Shown here piece by piece: positions 35,203-48,100 of a stretch of 64,000 nt of DNA (position 1 is the stretch's first letter; each line of letters starts with the position of its first letter). A program made the position numbers and the translations under genes. The notes beneath the pieces are model-generated. The model had not been told where the DNA came from and made no database searches. It saw nothing but the letters and a program-made list of their open reading frames with translations. This stretch comes from Muricea muricata (lineage: Eukaryota; Cnidaria; Anthozoa; Malacalcyonacea; Plexauridae), in assembly GCA_963855995.1 (NCBI GenBank), contig OY979728.1, forward strand, positions 5,443,330-5,507,329, written 5' to 3'.

Positions 35203-36129
35203 TCAATAGTTAAGTAACAATGCTAAATAAAGGAAAGCACCAATGGCTGGTAAATTAACTGTTGCTGTTGTAGTTGCTTTAGCTGTAGTTGGTTCTACAG
35301 CTCCTGTTGGTTTGGGATTTTGTCTTGGTCCTTCACTTGTCGTTGGTCCTACAGTTTTTGTGGGTTTTTTACTTGATATTTGTTCTTTTGTTGTTATTGA
35401 TTTTCCAGTTGTTTCTGGTTTTTGAGCTGTTCTTGGTTCTTGAGTTTCTGTTGGTTCTTGAGTTGTTTTTGTTTTTTGAGTTGTCCTTGGTATTTGAGTT
35501 GTTCTTGATTCTTGAGTTGTTGTTGGTTCTACAGTTGTTGCTGGTATTTTAGTTGTTGCGGGTTCTTGTGATGTTGTAGGTTCTTGAGTTGTTGTTAGTT
35601 TTTTGGTTGTTGTTGGTTCTGCAGTTGTTGTTGGTTTATTGGATGTAGGTTCTTGAGTTGTTGGTTTTTGAGTTGTCCCTGGTTTTTGAGTTGTTCTTTG
35701 TTCTTGAGTTGTTGTTCGTTCTACAGTTGTTGCTGATATTTTAGTTGTTGTTGGTTCTACAGTTGTTGTTAGTTTTTTGGTTGTTGTTGGTTTCTGAGTT
35801 GTTGTTGCTTTCTGAGTTGTTGTTGCTTTCTGAGTTGCTGTTGGTTCTGGTGATGTTGTAGGTTCGTTAGATGTTGTAGGTTCTTGAGTTGTCGTTGGTT
35901 TTTTGGTTGTTGTTGGTTCTGCAGTTGTTGTTGGTTTTTTAGTTGTAGGTTCTTGAGTAACAGTTGGTTCCTGCGTGGTATCACGTGTTGTTGGTTTTAC
36001 AGTTGTTGTTCCAATAACTCCACAATTGAGGCCACTGTCGATGCTTCCACCTGGGCCATTGTACGCTTCCGAACAATCTGGACATTTCCATCCTGCATTG
36101 CAATGGCAGTTGCCGTTTTCATTACACAC
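35203..36129 (-). CDS. ADAM exon 26: EGF end, Thr-rich stalk, C-terminus
   Basis: It starts VCNENGNCHCNAGWKCPDC, completing the EGF-like domain. About 250 residues of repeats of the type TTxEPTTTxKP follow, with longer duplications inside, predicting heavy O-glycosylation and an extended rod. The end, LPAIGAFLYLALLLNY then stop, is one short hydrophobic run with no basic stop-transfer residues and no cytoplasmic tail. This favours a GPI-anchor signal over a type I transmembrane segment. The repetitive DNA gives long but meaningless frames on the other strand. Confidence 0.92.
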   Translation of the reverse strand: MCNENGNCHCNAGWKCPDCSEAYNGPGGSIDSGLNCGVIGTTTVKPTTRDTTQEPTVTQEPTTKKPTTTAEPTTTKKPTTTQEPTTSNEPTTSPEPTATQKATTTQKATTTQKPTTTKKLTTTVEPTTTKISATTVERTTTQEQRTTQKPGTTQKPTTQEPTSNKPTTTAEPTTTKKLTTTQEPTTSQEPATTKIPATTVEPTTTQESRTTQIPRTTQKTKTTQEPTETQEPRTAQKPETTGKSITTKEQISSKKPTKTVGPTTSEGPRQNPKPTGAVEPTTAKATTTATVNLPAIGAFLYLALLLNY

Positions 36130-39100
36130 CTTTTAAAGTTAAGCATGAAAATCATGACGTGCACTTAACACATGAACGAGACAAAAATATGGCAAATCTT
36201 ACTCCATTCCCGTAACAGTTATTTGCACACATGGGTTGTTCAGCATACGCTACTGACTGCAACACACATTCATTGTTTTGACAAACCTACCAGGAAAAAA
36301 CGAATGAGTAAGAGAATATAATACATCCAAAAGTAAGAACATGTTAAGTCTGCAGAATACCTAATTTTTTACCAACCATATTGTTTCCACATTTTGTCCC
36401 ATCCAGAACAGTTCCCAATTCTGGCAAATCTCCAGTCTGGAAGATGATTACAGACCTTTAATTAAAGATGGATTTAAGTTATGATCAGATATTGAACAAT
36501 TGGTCACATAAAATATCAATAAGCCTTCAACGCACCAACAACTTGTTGATGAGCCTATAGTAAGAGTGCTTGAACTCCAACCAAAACCACGACTCTTTGG
36601 TGTTATTGTGTCGTTACCAGCACAATATAATTTACCACACTGAACATTCCTAATAAAACAAATACAACGTCGGCATTTGTCGAGAGGCACTGATCATAGT
36701 GATCAACACTATCTTTATTTTCATGATCTTTCACAGTGAAATCTTTTCAGAATATGAAAAAATATTGTAAAGGTAACAGAGGCAAAAATTTGATTAGTTC
36801 ATTTTCAAATTATAAACCATTGGAATTAATTTCTCGATCAATGACAAATCATTGGGAAAAATTCGTTAAACAGGTATGCGTTTACAAAAACAAACAATGC
36901 AAGAATAACTTCTTTTATAGCCGCAGATACCGTTCGGTTGTATCATGACATGTTTTTGTTATTTTTATTAGTTTTTCACGGCCGCCTACCGTTCCTGTAG
37001 TTGGACGCCACCTCATGTTGTGACAGCGGGGGTTGTAAACACCTGGAAATTTATGCTAAAACAATTGTTGATTACAAGCTTATATTCACTTTGCCTTAAG
37101 CTCAGTAAACATAGGCTTGTAATCACCTTTGCCGTCAGAAATTAATTGTTAAATATTCACTCTAGAAAACTAAAAAAACCGTATTAATTGTACTCGACTT
37201 CAGTAAAGTGTTGACTCAAAAAGAACTACAACTTACTCTGCTTTGCACGCCACATATGCGGTATCTGAATGTCTTTGGCAGTAACCATGTATATCACCAC
37301 GTATGTTGCCTAGTTCGTAACAAATATCTTCCGCTTTGAAAGCACCTAGATGCCAAAATATATGATCATCCGATCAAACTAATGCAGATATCCTTAGACC
37401 GATGGTCCGAAAATTTGAGGGCATTGTAGCCGCTAATCGGAAGCTCCCTCCTAATTGGACAAAAGTTTTAGATAGGAACAACACACGCATTTTCATTTTT
37501 TATTGGTCGAATGAAATTAGAAGGAACAAATGAAAATTGGTCTTCCTAGCAAGTAGCACACTTCCTACGAGAAAACGATAAATAAATGTTCTTTTATACC
37601 GGTGTTCTGTTTAGGATATAAAAATTTTTTTCCGTAGTACTTAGATATCCCGTAGTACATAGATATGTCAATTAATAGTTTGCTGCCATTTCTAGCATCT
37701 TTTTCTTCAAAGTTTTAGTCAACCGTTTGAAAAACAAAGAAAGAAATAACAATGTCATCCATGCTTATTGTTTGGGACATATCAATATCTTCGATATCTT
37801 TCTGCTAGCCATTAAATTAAGAGAAAGTTTTCAGTTCACAGGCAGATACATACCACCAGTCCACAATTCATCACATTGTTTATCATATGTTCTACATTCC
37901 CCACTGTAACAATATCCCTATAGACGGAGGTACCACGTTATGGTTACAAGTCATAGTTTCTCGAAACTTTTGCATCTCATATAAATATAAATTCCAGATG
38001 TACGACATATCAAGCTCTACCTAATATTGAAAGACAATGAAGAATAAAAGTTGCATCTTTGATAGCCTGACCTGATCATTATCACAAGTTATGCCGTTTG
38101 CCGTCACTAAGTCAGATGGGCACTAAATTTGGAGAAAGAAAAACGTTTTAGATTGCGATCTTTTGTTGTTGTTATCTGCACCAAGTTTGGCTACATTGCT
38201 AAAGAAAGAACTCATGTAAAGAACACACGTGTAGCACTGTGTAACGCAAGATCCTAGAGACATGATACCATACACGAAAATGCTTTTAAACTTGTGTCAA
38301 GCATTCGAAACCATCATAGGAAATCAAAACATCCGAATGCTTATAATTACACTATTATATTACATCGTAATTAGGAAGTACTATAAATAACGTTTATATA
38401 TCGAATCTGCGCCTGATCGCTGTCGATCTTGCTTGTGTTCTTATTGCTACACATAGTCCCACTACGTCTCTTTAATTCGTAGTTGAATAGCTTTACTATG
38501 GTTAATTGCTTGTTATGCATTTAGTTGCTTATATAGGGAGGGGGAGATGTGTTTAATTGTCTTCTTTGGACGTCATTTTCAAAAAATGAGAAATAATCTG
38601 TATATTAAGCTTGCCCACATCAGGCTTTGAATTAGATTATGTAAACCTGTGGCAGATATAGAAAACCTGTTATTATATAAACCTGTGGCAGAATGCGTAG
38701 CAGTTAACACTCACCAATTCACTTCTCCCGCTACAGAACTCGGGTACATCACAGGTGTTTACAGCTTCGCGACAGACTGTTCCTCCAGCAATAAACTGAA
38801 CAAGGATTTAGTAATATTGTTTACAAAATCACAAATATATTTCATATAAAGTCAAGAATACAAACAGCATTGCTCAGTGATGCATTTTTCATATTTTGAT
38901 CATCATTTTGCGTAAAAATTTTAACTTACCTGGCAATTACTGCAGCAAACTCCATCTGAACACTGAGCTCCTTCGTAGAACATGCATGAGGTATGATTGC
39001 AGCAAGTTTCGTGAACACGCTCACAATCCTAGACAAGATTTTGAAAAATTATGAAACTAAGTCCGCCTATACTAAGTTCAAGTAACAGAGCCAGGAAATA

Positions 39101-42100
39101 ACTTTTCGGCAGCTATGAAACATTGTACTTTATGAATGCATAGGAAACAATTTCTCTGATTCGTTCTCCAACGGGAAAAAGGAGGAAGAAATAATATCTT
39201 CCCGTTAATGCTTTTAATAATGTTTAATTCATACGCCCCTGGCAAACAGACTAGGAAAAAAATTATATCCTTAATATAGTTCGTTCTTATAGCTGAGTTA
39301 CATTTTCAATCACCTCTTGTGTACCACAGTCGCATTGCTCTCCATCCTCAAGAAAACCATTTCCACAGACTATATCCGTTGCTAACTGCATGAAATACAA
39401 AGGGATAACGTGTGAATCATTAATATGAATATGCATAAACACATGTTGTGGTTACATACAGTATGATGGCCAGGGCTAATCACTTCTGTTATGCAAAGTT
39501 TTGTTTTTTGACATAGGAGACATCTCTACATGGCCATGGGAATTAATAATTATCTTACTTTTTCTGCCTATGGCTATGTGTACCTGTGTTGGTTGGTTGA
39601 AGAGACAGTGTGCAACATTATCTTTAAGCAAATCCTGGAGATCCTTGATACTGCACTGAGAAAACTCTTCTGGCGGTTTACCCCTGGAAATGTTTAAAAT
39701 ATTGACTATTATTAATAACTTTAGCGAGCATTGTGACGTATTTTGCGGGCTAAAATAAACAAATCAGCGGGCTAAAATACATTTTAGCCCGCTGACGTAG
39801 TAGCCAATTTATATAAATCATTTTAAATGCCCACTTTTGAGTGAGATTTTAAGTTTTTGCTCAAATTATGGCCTTTAAAGTTATTGTAATAGCAATAGAG
39901 TTGATGTTCTTGGGTATAAACAGGTTTTTGGTCCGACTCAGAATCATTTTAGCCCTAGCGTAGCGAGGGTTGGTATGTCCCTCGAGAGGTATGTCCACGC
40001 ACGTCAACTCTATTGTTATAATGTTACAAAAAACTGCTAGAGACACCGGAACCACAAGGGTTGTTAAATATTATGACATTAACTATGAAGGTGAAGTAAC
40101 TCACCACAAGACCGCGTTCATAACACATCCATGAGATGAACAGTTTTTTGGACAACCTTAGCAAAATCGAAATAAACAACTTAGGTAAATTATCACTGAA
40201 TATTCTTGCAATGATACTAAACTATCTTTGTTATATGATGCACGACAAGTGTTGACGAAAACGCTTTGTGCAATGGTGTCAGTGTTATGCAGACTATTAC
40301 ATGTCAAGTACTCCTTATGTATTGTTGAGGTTTAATATTCAACCTTGGATTATAGGCTGGCTAGTCCATTGAATAACTTTTATTATATCTTATTAATAAT
40401 TCCCTTTCACCAAGTTTTTTTTTGTTCTCGAATATGCCTCGTATTGACGCAATACGTCAAATCAAAGTGAGACTAGGTGGTGAGGGCAATAGCCACGAAG
40501 AATGCAATAGCCTTGGGAAAAAAATACAATGTGCATGTATACTGCAACATGTCATGACCGGTACAATATACTATGTGGAATGAAATCATAATTTTGTGTT
40601 CATTCAATCTGTGCCATGTTATTACACATGCAACTTACAGTCCTGACTTTATCCAAGCAATGCGAATATACTAAGAAAATAATTTACCGTCATCGTGTCT
40701 GAGACCGAAGTTATGCCCCAATTCATGTGCCATGATAGCGCCCGTGAATGCTGCATTATGATTCAAATCCTGTAGGACAAAAATGATACAGCATAATTCA
40801 TAATTCATTCGTAACTTTTTACCAAAAAAATGAAATTAGCGTTTTCAGAAAACAACACAACATAGCCTACTTGTCGCCTACGTATAATGACCTACCGATT
40901 CAATGCCAACAGAGGAATCCGGATCACAGATCGTCCTTAAGTATGCCAGACCAACTCCGTTATTGTCATACTTTGTTTGGCTGAAATTATATACCTCGAA
41001 TGATGTCTGTAAGCATGACTTTCAAAGAGTTGTCGGGGAACAGGGGGGGGGGGGAGAGGTCGGGAAGCGGGGTGGAGGGAGGTGACAGGGAGAATATTAA
41101 ATTGCTGGTTATTTGGCCACTTGGTAATTTGTAGGTTAGGAAACTGGTTTGACAAACTGTGCAAAGCCTTTTCATGGTTTCTAGTAGACTCCTAACCCTA
41201 GATACAATTCAGTGGTATGCCGAGACCACTACACTCTGGGATTTTACATGTGCATACGATACATTTAACCATCGAATTAAACTTTCCGAACCATTTTCAG
41301 TAAATTCACGGACCCAACACGTTGTTTCCATCCTTTATTCTGTTTTACTCTTGGGGAAAGCATCTACCATACCCTCCCCTCGTTACGCACCTGGATACAA
41401 ACATGTAAATACATTAACGAAAATTTTTAATTAAAACTGGGCGAATCATTAAATCATTACGAACTACACCGCACAAGTATGTATATCTCGCGATTCTCCC
41501 TGGAATCCTACATCTCAAAAGCTACATCCTACCGTTAAAACATCGCGAACATGTTAAATATCAACATTCGAGAGGAGGACTTACGAAAGTAAATGGGCAG
41601 TATCGTGGTGCTTTGTATCTTCACTGACATCTAAAACGTTGTTTTTGTAAGTTCTAAAGTTTTCTAATGTCGCGCTGGAGTTGGTGACGAGCGATATTCG
41701 ATCTCCACTTGTCCATGTTTCAACCATTACCAACGCAATACGGATATTATGCACTTTGTAGATCTAAAAAGTAGTTTCATGTGTTAACTAGGAAGGCAAC
41801 ATCGTCCTGGATAGTGTTTCCAGTAGCGAAGTAAATTTACATCGTTACTTAAGTTAAGTAAAAAAAAATAAGTATTTAGGTGTAACGAAGTAACTTTTTA
41901 ATGGACCAATTTTTACTAGTAACGAAATACTATTTTTGTTTTTTATTTACTTTTTTAATAAAAATAATAATAATGATAATAGTACATTTCTATAGTGCCA
42001 TTTCCCAAAGCTAATGGCGCTTTACAAAGTTAAGTTTTAAAAAATTTTTAAATTGTTATATTAACATCCATTAAATTTACAGTTTGTTAGATAAAAAAAG

Positions 42101-45100
42101 TTAGAAATGTAGTCTTAATTGCCTGTAAGTTTTTTTTAAATAAATATGTTTTAAGTTTAGTTTTAAAAACCGATAGAGATTCACTATACGAACTGTATCT
42201 GGTAGTTCATTCCAAAGTTTGGGCGCAGCATATGAAAATGATCTTTGTCCATATAGTTGACCAATTTTATAGGCAGTACTAAGAGAAATCCTTTCGTCGA
42301 TGAACGCAGATTCATTGCTGATTTGAGCGGGTGTAGCATGTAAATGTAACTTGGTGCAAGACCTTTTAGGGCGTTGTAGATAATGAGAAGTATCTTGTAA
42401 ACGATACCGTTGGTTGATGGGAAAATTACTTCGTCACTTTTGTTTTTTTGTCAACATAGTTCGTTAAACTTCAAAGCATTAACATTGAAGACACTGGAAA
42501 GCACCAAATCGAAATTGGAGATTTTGTTAGAACCACTACTGACGAAACTATGTGCTAAAAACGTATTGTACATTACGTTTACATCAGTAACATTGTAACA
42601 TATTGTAACATTTTGAGTGTAGGTTTCGTGAACTGCAATTTTACGACTGTTCTAAGATATTACTAAGCCTCCAAACCATGCATTTATGATACAACATGAA
42701 CACAACCTTACCGAGTCAATAACGTTAGCTATATTGATAGCTCTGTTTCTCGTTTTAACAACATCGCCTCCAAAATGTTGAAACTATAACGAAATTAAAT
42801 TGATGTTATGCTTTTCGACGAGAAACAACAATCGCAATATTTTAGTATTAGCTGGGAATGTGTTCCGTTCATGTGGTGGGCAACATTTTTACAGAAAATC
42901 ACATACAAAACTAAGCTGCCTCTGGCCCTAGCAGTAGTGGCGTGGCCAGACCGATAATTTAGTCCCGCTAGCTATGCAAATTCAAATTATTGTCATTATT
43001 TATTTCTTTGGAAATTGATTGTTTTCACAGTCAGTGAACTGCAAATATTTACATAGCGGGACTAAATCGTCAGGCTGGCTGCGCTAGTGGCTATAGCAGG
43101 ATCGAATGCCCCAGGGCAGGGGAATCCTAGGTTATTTGAAGATTTAACCAAGTGTGGTTTTATAATACTGGCAATAAAAATATATGGGGAAATAAACAAT
43201 AACTATGAAACGATAAAATGTACGGAAGAAAGGATATGTCTTAAATTATTACATGCATAAGGTCACTGGGACTTTTTTTAGACTCGATCTCCCTAGAAAC
43301 CTGATCGTCGAGGTGTCGTTGTGCAAAACCCAACTATAGCTATGTCACTGCTTCACACTTACCTGGCTATCATCATTCACCAAAATCAGTTCAACGTATT
43401 TATTTTCGGTAAGAACATCACGACGAGACTGTACAGAAAAATATTAAATTCAGATTACTGCCTTAACAGCATTGAAATCGTTGTTTTTTAAAGATTAGTT
43501 AGGGCACTTGTTATCAGGTGCGTATAACTGTAGGAGGAAACTTGAAATGCTTATGACGTACACGATATTCAGTTATCTCTTTTTTATTATTGTGCTCAGT
43601 AAAGCTCTTTAAACTACAAAGTCAATTATTTTACTAAACTTTGTTAACAATCCAGAGATATTAATGAGGTTTGACTAGTCTATGTTTAAATTCTCATCGT
43701 TGTGACCATTATGACATCACATTGCATAATGGGAACCTTTGAAAATTGTTGTATAAGCATGGTACGTCTTATAATAGTTGAGAGCAAACGTGCACAGATG
43801 ACCTGTATGCTTATTCGAAAATTTTTTAAGGTGCATGGCAATAAAAATTATATTTGATCTGTTGGAACTTTGAAAATTACCAGTAAAGGCAAACGAATAA
43901 TAAGCTCTCCGCCATTTTGAATATTCGTCCGCATTTGTGACGTAAATGCATACCTTGAAAATTCAAGATAACGGGCAGCTCGTATCAATGTTCCAGCCGA
44001 AATGTCTCAAAATTAATCAAGCATTATGTTAAAAAGCTACAAAAGGCTTTGTTTGCTGACAATGAAAACATAACATATTATAATGACGTGCAGTAACTTA
44101 TTATACCACAATGTGATGCAGTACATGCAGATAAGTATTTACATATCAAACAATGAATATCTCGAGGTTGAAGAAAGTTGGTAACATCCAGTAAAATAAT
44201 TGAGTGTTTAAATTGCACGTTTGAAATTTTGTATTAATAAGCACTTTAAACTGAAGTATAACAAGCTGGGACAATGGTCTTTTGATGGCAGCAATGCGAC
44301 AGCGCATGCGGTTAGCGTGATACGTCAAGTCTGCTGTGTCGCGTTTTGTGTGCACTCGAATTTTTTCACCTGTTCTCCTTTGTGATTTACGGGTTCTTCC
44401 CCTTGCGCTCAATTTTCTCCCTCTTTAAAATCAATACACATGGGACACATAGCCGTGCACTTCATATATTCAGGGTTCTTTGGCTACAATTATTGCATGC
44501 ACGACCGCATCTTGTGTGCTTACGGCATTAAATAGTAGTGCAATGTAATGGATAATGGTGCATGTTCCGCGGGTATTCTTACTTTTTGAGCAAGAAACCT
44601 AAATTCTATTTTATTTTAACTTGGTCGACCACTCACTGTCAACCCTTCTTCTTAAAGGATCATCATTACTTAAGTGTGTTACTGTACGAGCCAGAAAGTA
44701 ATTTTTTTGTAATAAACCTAATGAACCACGAAGTTTACAGTTTGACCTTACCCGATGCTGTTCTTGGCTAGGGAATGGATTCAGAAAATCATGGTGCTTT
44801 TCATTTGACTGCAAATCTTCATGAGCTAATAACAAACAAGTTGCAATTGTCTTAGTTAATAATGGGAATCACGTTTGTAAATCACATCTACCTTGTGCTT
44901 ATATTTGTTTTATCTATTACAGTTGATACAAATAATATTCGCCTTTTAACTTACGACATTGAAATTTCACTGAAGTGAAATCAGTAGGATTGTAGGCAAT
45001 GTGAGCTACGACCTAAAAAATTACAAATGATAATTAACAATGTTCCTCAAAATATGAATGTATGGTGTGATATAATATAGTGCGAACCATGGAAATAGTT

Positions 45101-48100
45101 TTATAAGATATTTATGCCGTACGTATTCAAAACGAGCAGTGTTATTCATTAAAACTTACGAACATCATAACAAAGTTGTGAGAAGATCCTGGCGATGTTG
45201 ATATTTAATGTTAGTCGCATGACGGAAAAAATATGGCGCCGTTCCATATTTGAGGTGGACCACGCTATTAGTTTTGAGAATATGATAACACGATAGGACG
45301 TCGTTTTTAACTTAATTGGAAGTGGAAACGACATTCTTTAACCAAAAACAGCATAGGTAACAACAAGAGAATGTTTTAGAAAATAAACGAACTTGGTGTC
45401 ATAGTTGTAGGATTATTCAAAGATTACGTGGAACGGTGTAGAAGAGGGATTCTGGATTTCTAAAATGGATAAGAATGGGAGGTATTAGGCGTTTGAAGGT
45501 CTACTGTTCGTAAATTATCATGATCAACGTCTATTAACATTTTGAGAAAGTTTGCTTTGCTATATATCTTCCAAACTAGCAATGATGGATTCCTGGAAGA
45601 AATAATAATTCTAAAAGTACCTCCAATGGTGTCGTGGAATAAACGTTTGGAACTGGATTGAGGCAAAAAAATGCTTGACAGCACAACAGAAGTTTGTCCT
45701 TTTGACGGGCAGGCAAAATCAGCATGATAAAGCTCGGAAAATGCATGCATGGGTCAGATTATTGACATTCAATGCTGGTATGTGACAGGCGAGGCTAAGG
45801 AGTCAACAAAAAAGTGGTAAAGTAAGTGAGTTCTGCTGGTAGCAGCGGAAATAGGGATCAGAGGTCTCTTTTGCACATTTAGGCACATATGAAGACATGT
45901 TCGTTGCTAATAATACGGATCTAACTGATCGTTCACTTCTACCACTTCTTTGGTAGTACCCAAAAACCTTTTATCAGAAGTTCCTTTTCCCAGCATTAGG
46001 GCATTATCATGTTGATCTCGACTTGTCTGTCTTGTCTGTCTCGACTTGTTGTGCTTTCATGCACTTTTCGCTTAATACAGTTTCTTCCATGACAGTAGTT
46101 AAAGTATATTTTTAGAATCATTATTACTTACCAGGAATCCATCATTGCATCATTTTGAAGATATATGGCAAAGCAAACTTTCTCAAAATGTTGATAGACG
46201 TTAATCATGATAATTTACGAACAGTTCTCCTTCAAACACCTAATACCTCCCATTCTTATCTATTTTAGAAACCCAGGATCCCTCTTTTCCACCGTTCCAC
46301 GTAATCTTTGAAAAATCCTTCAACTAGTATGACACCAAGTTCGTTTATTTTCTAACTAAAACATTCTCTTGTTGTTACCTATGCTGTTTTTGGTTAAAGA
46401 ATGTCGTTTCCACTTCCAATTAAGTTAAAAACGACGTCCTATCGTGTTATCATATTTTTAAAACTAATAGCGTGGTCCACCTCAAATATGGAACAGCGTC
46501 ATATTTTTTCAGTCATGTGAATAACATCAAATATCAACATCGCCAGGATCGTCTCACAACTTTATTTTGATGTTCGTAACTTTTAATGAATAGCAATGCT
46601 CATTTTGATTACGTGTGGCATAAATATCTTATAAAACTAATACCATGGTTCGCACTGTATATCGAATAGAATGGTGTAAACGTTTAGCCTTGACCTGAAT
46701 TTATACCTCTTTATGTTGATTGAGTAGAGGTTGAATGAAAAAAGTCTCGTCATTTACTCTGAAGTAGCCACTACAAAAGGAAATAATTAATAAGAGTATA
46801 GTTTTGCTTCTGCAGATTTGATATATGGCAACGAATAAGTGCAATAAATAAAGTTTGTTTGTGGAGTAAGGTGATTTTTTCCTGTATTAACGTTGAATGA
46901 AGGTTACTGGATCTTTCTATGCAGAAAGGTTTATCATTAATATATCTGAATGCTTGTAGCAAAAAATTAAAGCAATCATGTACAAATATTATACATTCAG
47001 GTACATTGGATAATCAATTAATGGTAGGCCTTCGTGAAAAACGTCTCCTGTGAAAAGTATTTCAGCATCTCTCTTGCATGCGATGAAGCTGCATTAAAAT
47101 CCTAAAGTTAGATTCATCGTAGATTAGCTGCTTGCCTCAATTCGTACCCTTTGAAGGCGCCCAAGACAAAAAATCCAATTCAATTTCAAATATTTAAGCA
47201 TTTTTAGGTAATTGATTATTGCCCATTGCGAGAAATTGTCTGTTGTTTTTGTTAATTTGACTCGATCAAATCTTGTCAAGATTAGGACACTGTAGAATTA
47301 GTCAAAATGTCAACTTACTGGAAACCGTCACATGTTGTCAATGCGAGATTCGAATTCTCTTCATTCCTTACATGGCCATGAAAAAAGCAGTCGTGTGTAC
47401 GCTGCAAGAAGGAATAACAAAAATCAACAATTTTTTTAATTTCAAGCAAATTTACTTGATCAAAATATTTATGTAATAGAAGAGGGAGAACGCTAGAGAA
47501 TAGGTCTTTATTCCAGCCCTTCTACATTTTTAGATAAGAGATTATTTCCTTAAATAATGATCAAATGGCGTTCTTTATAAATAGAAAACCTATTATGCAT
47601 GATTCCGCACGTAAAACAAATGTGCACAAAATTTTTAAAACATTTAGTTGTGCGCCACTATAGTGCACCAGTTCCAACCTTTCTCAAAACAGCTTCTCCA
47701 TTAGGAAGGTAATACCTCTCCTTATACCGTGGTGACACTAAATTTCTAAAAAAAAACATGAAAAATTTTATTCACATTTCCGATACTACCAAGACGAAAC
47801 GTCTTTTAAAACAAGTAAAAATTTTGTTTGTATTGCTTCTCTAAACTCTGTATTCATCACCCCGCAGAATTAATTTGGAAATATGGCTAGCAACGTTAGA
47901 AATCGAACCTAACGACATGTAGGATGCCGTAGCCCAAGTGCTCGACCAGCTTCGTTTGAGCATGCGATATTTCTAAACACCGGAGTATACACAGTAAAAT
48001 AGGAACTAGACTAACTTGCGAAATCAGACTCGAGCCGAGCAGACACAGTTGCCAGACAAAGTTGGAAGAGCATGGGGCTGGTCTCACAGAATAGAAATAA

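Noticed and set aside
35243-36168. Hydrophobic or Cys/Trp-rich plus-strand frames
   Set aside because: They are shadows of the Thr/Pro-rich repeats of ADAM exon 26 and its EGF-like part.
44361-44395. Alternative ADAM linker exon (GEEPVNHKGEQ)
   Set aside because: Phase would fit, but the acceptor is poor, and the exon at 44825-44752 gives good splice sites and an RSRR furin site.
46771-46962. Frame YINDKPFCIERSSN as an ADAM prodomain exon
   Set aside because: It follows an AG with the right phase, but no donor restores the frame; the adjacent exon 46770-46707 matches the family and fits both sides.
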